Shown piece after piece: positions 33,201 to 34,241 of a DNA stretch of 34,241 nt. Each line of letters starts with the position of its first letter. Position 1 is the stretch's first letter. A model generated the notes under the pieces. That model was not told the origin of the DNA, did no database searches, and saw only the letters and a list, made by a program, of their open reading frames with translations. A program made the translations under genes and the position numbers. Origin of the DNA: Colivivens sp964537205 (GTDB lineage: Bacteria > Bacteroidota > Bacteroidia > Bacteroidales > Bacteroidaceae); the NCBI GenBank assembly GCA_964537205.1, contig CAZHZH010000021.1, positions 1 through 34,241 of the forward strand, read 5' to 3'.

Positions 33201-34116
33201 TCCTGACTGTCTGTCGCACATACCCGTCGCCCACCGACGAGCCTCTTGAAGTCCATTTTTCCACGTATATGCTTCCCGATTTCTTTGAGAACGCCGTGTT
33301 GCTTTGTGCTTGCATCCCGCTTTGCGTCCATCCCGTAAAACCGTCCTCAAAACTCGGATTGGTGATTCTGCTCGTCAAGTCCAACGACTGGCTTTCACTG
33401 GCGTTGGCGACCAAATATGTTTCAATGGCGGCTTCCACGTCGTGTATTTGTGCCACCATCTCCTCCGATGAGGCCGCGTCGCTGTTTGCCAACACTTTTT
33501 CTGCTTGCAGCAGTACCGAATCCAGGGCTTGCGCGTCATTTCCGCTCCCGTCGCCATAAACCGCACGCGCTGAGTCTGCCACTTGTTGTAATGTCGAACA
33601 TACGTAGTCATGCGCGTCGTCGGTCCGTATGAGACGGAAGTTGTCGACTGCGATCCAGTTGCCGGTGGCGTCGTCGGCTTTGAAACCTATGGTCAAGCTA
33701 CCGTCCATGACTACTGCTTCCACCGTGTAGTCGGCGGTAACTGTTACGGCCGTCTGTGCCTCTCCGGCGAAAATCCATGCGCCGGTTTGCGCCGTAGAAG
33801 GTGAGTCCTCCTGTATGTTCTGTGCCGCTACTGTAAGGCGGTAACGTCCGCAGGGCAGGTCTCTGACTGTCTGTTGCACGCTGCCGTCGCCCACCGACGA
33901 GCCTCTTGAAGTCCATTTCTCCACGTATACGCTTCCCGATTTCTTTGAGAAGGCCGTGTTGCTTTGTGTTTTCATCCCACTTTGCGTCCAGTCGGTCAGA
34001 CCTGATTCGAAGTCTGGATTGCTCAGCTTGTTTGTCATGTCTGTCTGTCCGTAAGCCTCGACGGTGCAAGTGGCGAGCAGAACCAATGCTGTGACAAGTT
34101 TCGTAATTTGCTTCAT
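30205..34116 (-). CDS. Large secreted multidomain protein with HExxH motif and sorting signal
   Basis: 1303 residues. Signal peptide about 1-24 (MKQITKLVTALVLLATCTVEAYGQ). Two similar carbohydrate-binding-like modules span 30-164 and 249-385, each starting NPxFExGxTxWTQSGM and ending GNWIAVDNF. Helical FIVAR-like segments fill 165-248 and 390-515. An Fn3-like domain (535-618) has QGFCWSTEPNPD and YYMRAYA. The next domain (620-815) carries CMHEMNHGIGGG, with His696, Glu697 and His700 as a gluzincin/metzincin-like zinc site. A ricin-like region (835-982) and a third related module (1075-1245) follow. The last 35 residues (VYSINGTLI, GLYIVGGKKVLVR) resemble a type IX secretion signal. Substrate and protease activity are unproven. 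Confidence 0.88.
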   Translation of the reverse strand: MKQITKLVTALVLLATCTVEAYGQTDMTNKLSNPDFESGLTDWTQSGMKTQSNTAFSKKSGSVYVEKWTSRGSSVGDGSVQQTVRDLPCGRYRLTVAAQNIQEDSPSTAQTGAWIFAGEAQTAVTVTADYTVEAVVMDGSLTIGFKADDATGNWIAVDNFRLIRTDDAHDYVCSTLQQVADSARAVYGDGSGNDAQALDSVLLQAEKVLANSDAASSEEMVAQIHDVEAAIETYLVANASESQSLDLTSRITNPSFEDGFTGWTQSGMQAQSNTAFSKKSGSIYVEKWTSRGSSVGDGYVRQTVRNLPCGRYRLTAVAQNIQEDTPAATKTGAWIFGDYTRTAVGVSDTYSVNFIVITGDADIGFMAEGASGNWIAVDNFQLEYIGEETEMQTAELQQRISDAEGLVAERMNATVLEQLQKAIENAKNATDGQYAEAAVALRDAKTSAELSASAYATLQTAIEEAENVYDSGTDNGRETFLAAIDNAKAVYIDDNSKNDALAEQVAALETATFAYHIAGGTGTVPKVTTDPRYARGAIAAFGRMTVSGVASSQILEQGFCWSTEPNPDVFDNRTTNHLENNGAIYVMDMEPATVYYMRAYAITKSYAVGYGDVIKMSTLPMGNVTYTYDYGGDEAQNSRITSALEEATYYWTNYTSIRGFNVSCVYSPGTPTADCGYGGNMRMGTNMGQRCGTCMHEMNHGIGGGTITIWGGYNESPLRTSVNGDWAGEHANTVLNFWENRTDLIITAAYDGAHWGFRTSNGSYSDSNTWLNKYAFNGAHLEPGAWAGPSDWNGTQIVYIGNALINQAMCEDGLVPVNYWSGGFCLPSYDFEQDDDTKYYIKSESADRGLYDSYLFEDNANKLTRKTMAGGTVTENDSAAWYVTFDPETQYYTLRNAATGHLLTYSGGFKTTASASSDTKFHFMRGRTDIEYGESKTRGYWIIHPESSNTPSTMTAAASGNVTSTALDLYDTASEQRWVFIAENEVNEFEEGTLQNFSDELIAYINQVRKVEATPHVEDIEGADNTLDSILYSVETAASQANTAAQVQTLLSEARTAGVNFLSSVTPSDPQTPFDLTFMITNAAIDSKEGWTGQATFGESCCEYFQTTFDFYQTVTGLPRGTFKLMAQAFQRPGSYAAAYNAYTSGDNEVSAVIYAGSITNKVRHIAEGASKTRLHSDDVQVGSPTVYIPNTMASAAAYFKNGFYDNEVWVSTFRKNSSLKIGVKGTVTDDGYWTIFDNFRLYFYGKLKKDDVTPVETITAETTDEGPEGVYSINGTLIRRTNDLGGLPQGLYIVGGKKVLVR
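32965..33372 (-). repeat. Internal repeat copy B of the N-terminal module
   Basis: Encodes residues 249-384 of the large secreted protein. It is strongly similar to copy A at 33625-34029, especially over residues 271-298 (27 of 28 residues shared with 51-78). A run of identical DNA covers the GDGSSVGRST-coding stretch and its flanks. Confidence 0.85.
33625..34029 (-). repeat. Internal repeat copy A of the N-terminal module
   Basis: Encodes residues 30-164. The partner is copy B at 32965-33372. The copies are about 660 bp apart and share long near-identical DNA, pointing to recent duplication or gene conversion. Confidence 0.85.
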
Positions 34117-34178
34117 GTTCGTAAAAGTTTAGTATGATAAGTAATATTTCTTTCTGACACCAGTTCAGACTGCGGGTG

Positions 34179-34209
34179 CAAATATACTAATTTCTACGAG
34201 ACCTGCAAA
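34179..34209 (-). promoter_or_regulatory. Consensus promoter for the large secreted protein
   Basis: Minus-strand TTTG (34209-34206), a 19-bp spacer and TATATTTG (34186-34179) match the consensus. Transcription should start near 34172, about 55 nt before the ATG. Confidence 0.75.
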
Positions 34210-34241
34210 ATGAAACTGGCGCAAATCCGCCTTGCGGACGA

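Noticed and set aside
32569..33249. 226-codon open frame on the plus strand
   Set aside because: It is antisense to the helical and repeat regions of the large secreted protein, which has a signal peptide, domains and its own promoter.
1..34241. CRISPR arrays, tRNA or rRNA genes, insertion sequences, prophage
   Set aside because: I found no regularly spaced repeats with unique spacers, no cloverleaf-like tRNA with conserved arms, no rRNA segments and no transposase or integrase gene.

Overview
The window looks like a chromosomal segment of a Prevotella-type member of the Bacteroidales. The evidence is: Bacteroidetes-style promoters (TTTG, about 19-20 bp, then TAnnTTTG) in front of most transcription units; a Rho factor with a very long disordered insert; the nusB-yajC-YbbR-coaE and rplY-pth-hslR gene orders; DUF3276 and DUF5606 proteins; and a secreted protein ending in a type IX secretion-like C-terminal signal. 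No tRNA, rRNA, CRISPR array, transposase or phage gene was recognised.

Layout. Positions 139-3973 hold a PUR-alpha-like protein (minus strand) facing away from nusB-yajC-YbbR protein-coaE-DUF5606, which ends in a strong terminator. Positions 4232-4987 are a single small outer-membrane beta-barrel gene with its own promoter and terminator. Positions 5099-6906 are the minus-strand operon rplY-pth-hslR. Positions 7019-9512 are rho, with a leader of about 200 nt. Positions 9636-12670 carry, on the minus strand, an MFS transporter and then rsmI, which is translationally coupled to a coiled-coil lipoprotein gene. Positions 12768-14981 are htpG, and 15017-19001 are gyrA followed by a secreted TPR protein. 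Positions 19372-21845 are a secreted GH35 beta-galactosidase with its own promoter.

The accessory part begins at about 21860. A minus-strand AraC-type regulator is divergent from a seven-gene plus-strand operon (22973-29475): a TolC-like outer membrane factor, a lipoprotein HlyD-like adaptor, two separate ABC ATPases, two ABC-2 permeases and a 66-residue possible winged-helix protein. This resembles a YbhFSR-type tripartite exporter with the usually fused double ATPase split into two genes. The two ATPases have complementary defects: one has lost the Q- and H-loop residues, and the other has lost the signature motif. Together they would form one complete and one degenerate ATP site. Three AraC-like direct repeats, spaced 19 and 21 bp, sit just upstream of the -33 position of the tolC promoter, which lacks its own -33 box. 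This suggests activation by the divergent regulator. A nested inverted repeat resembling a BIME lies between the ATPase genes, and a 23-bp inverted pair flanks tolC.

The last region (29476-34241) has about 730 bp without a convincing gene. It contains a good minus-strand promoter leading into no solid ORF, a (TATAA)4 repeat, and a 65-bp relic of the 3' end of the GH35 gene or a close paralogue. It is followed by a 1303-residue secreted multidomain protein with two nearly identical N-terminal modules, an Fn3-like domain, an HEMNH zinc-protease-like motif, a ricin-like region and a C-terminal sorting signal.
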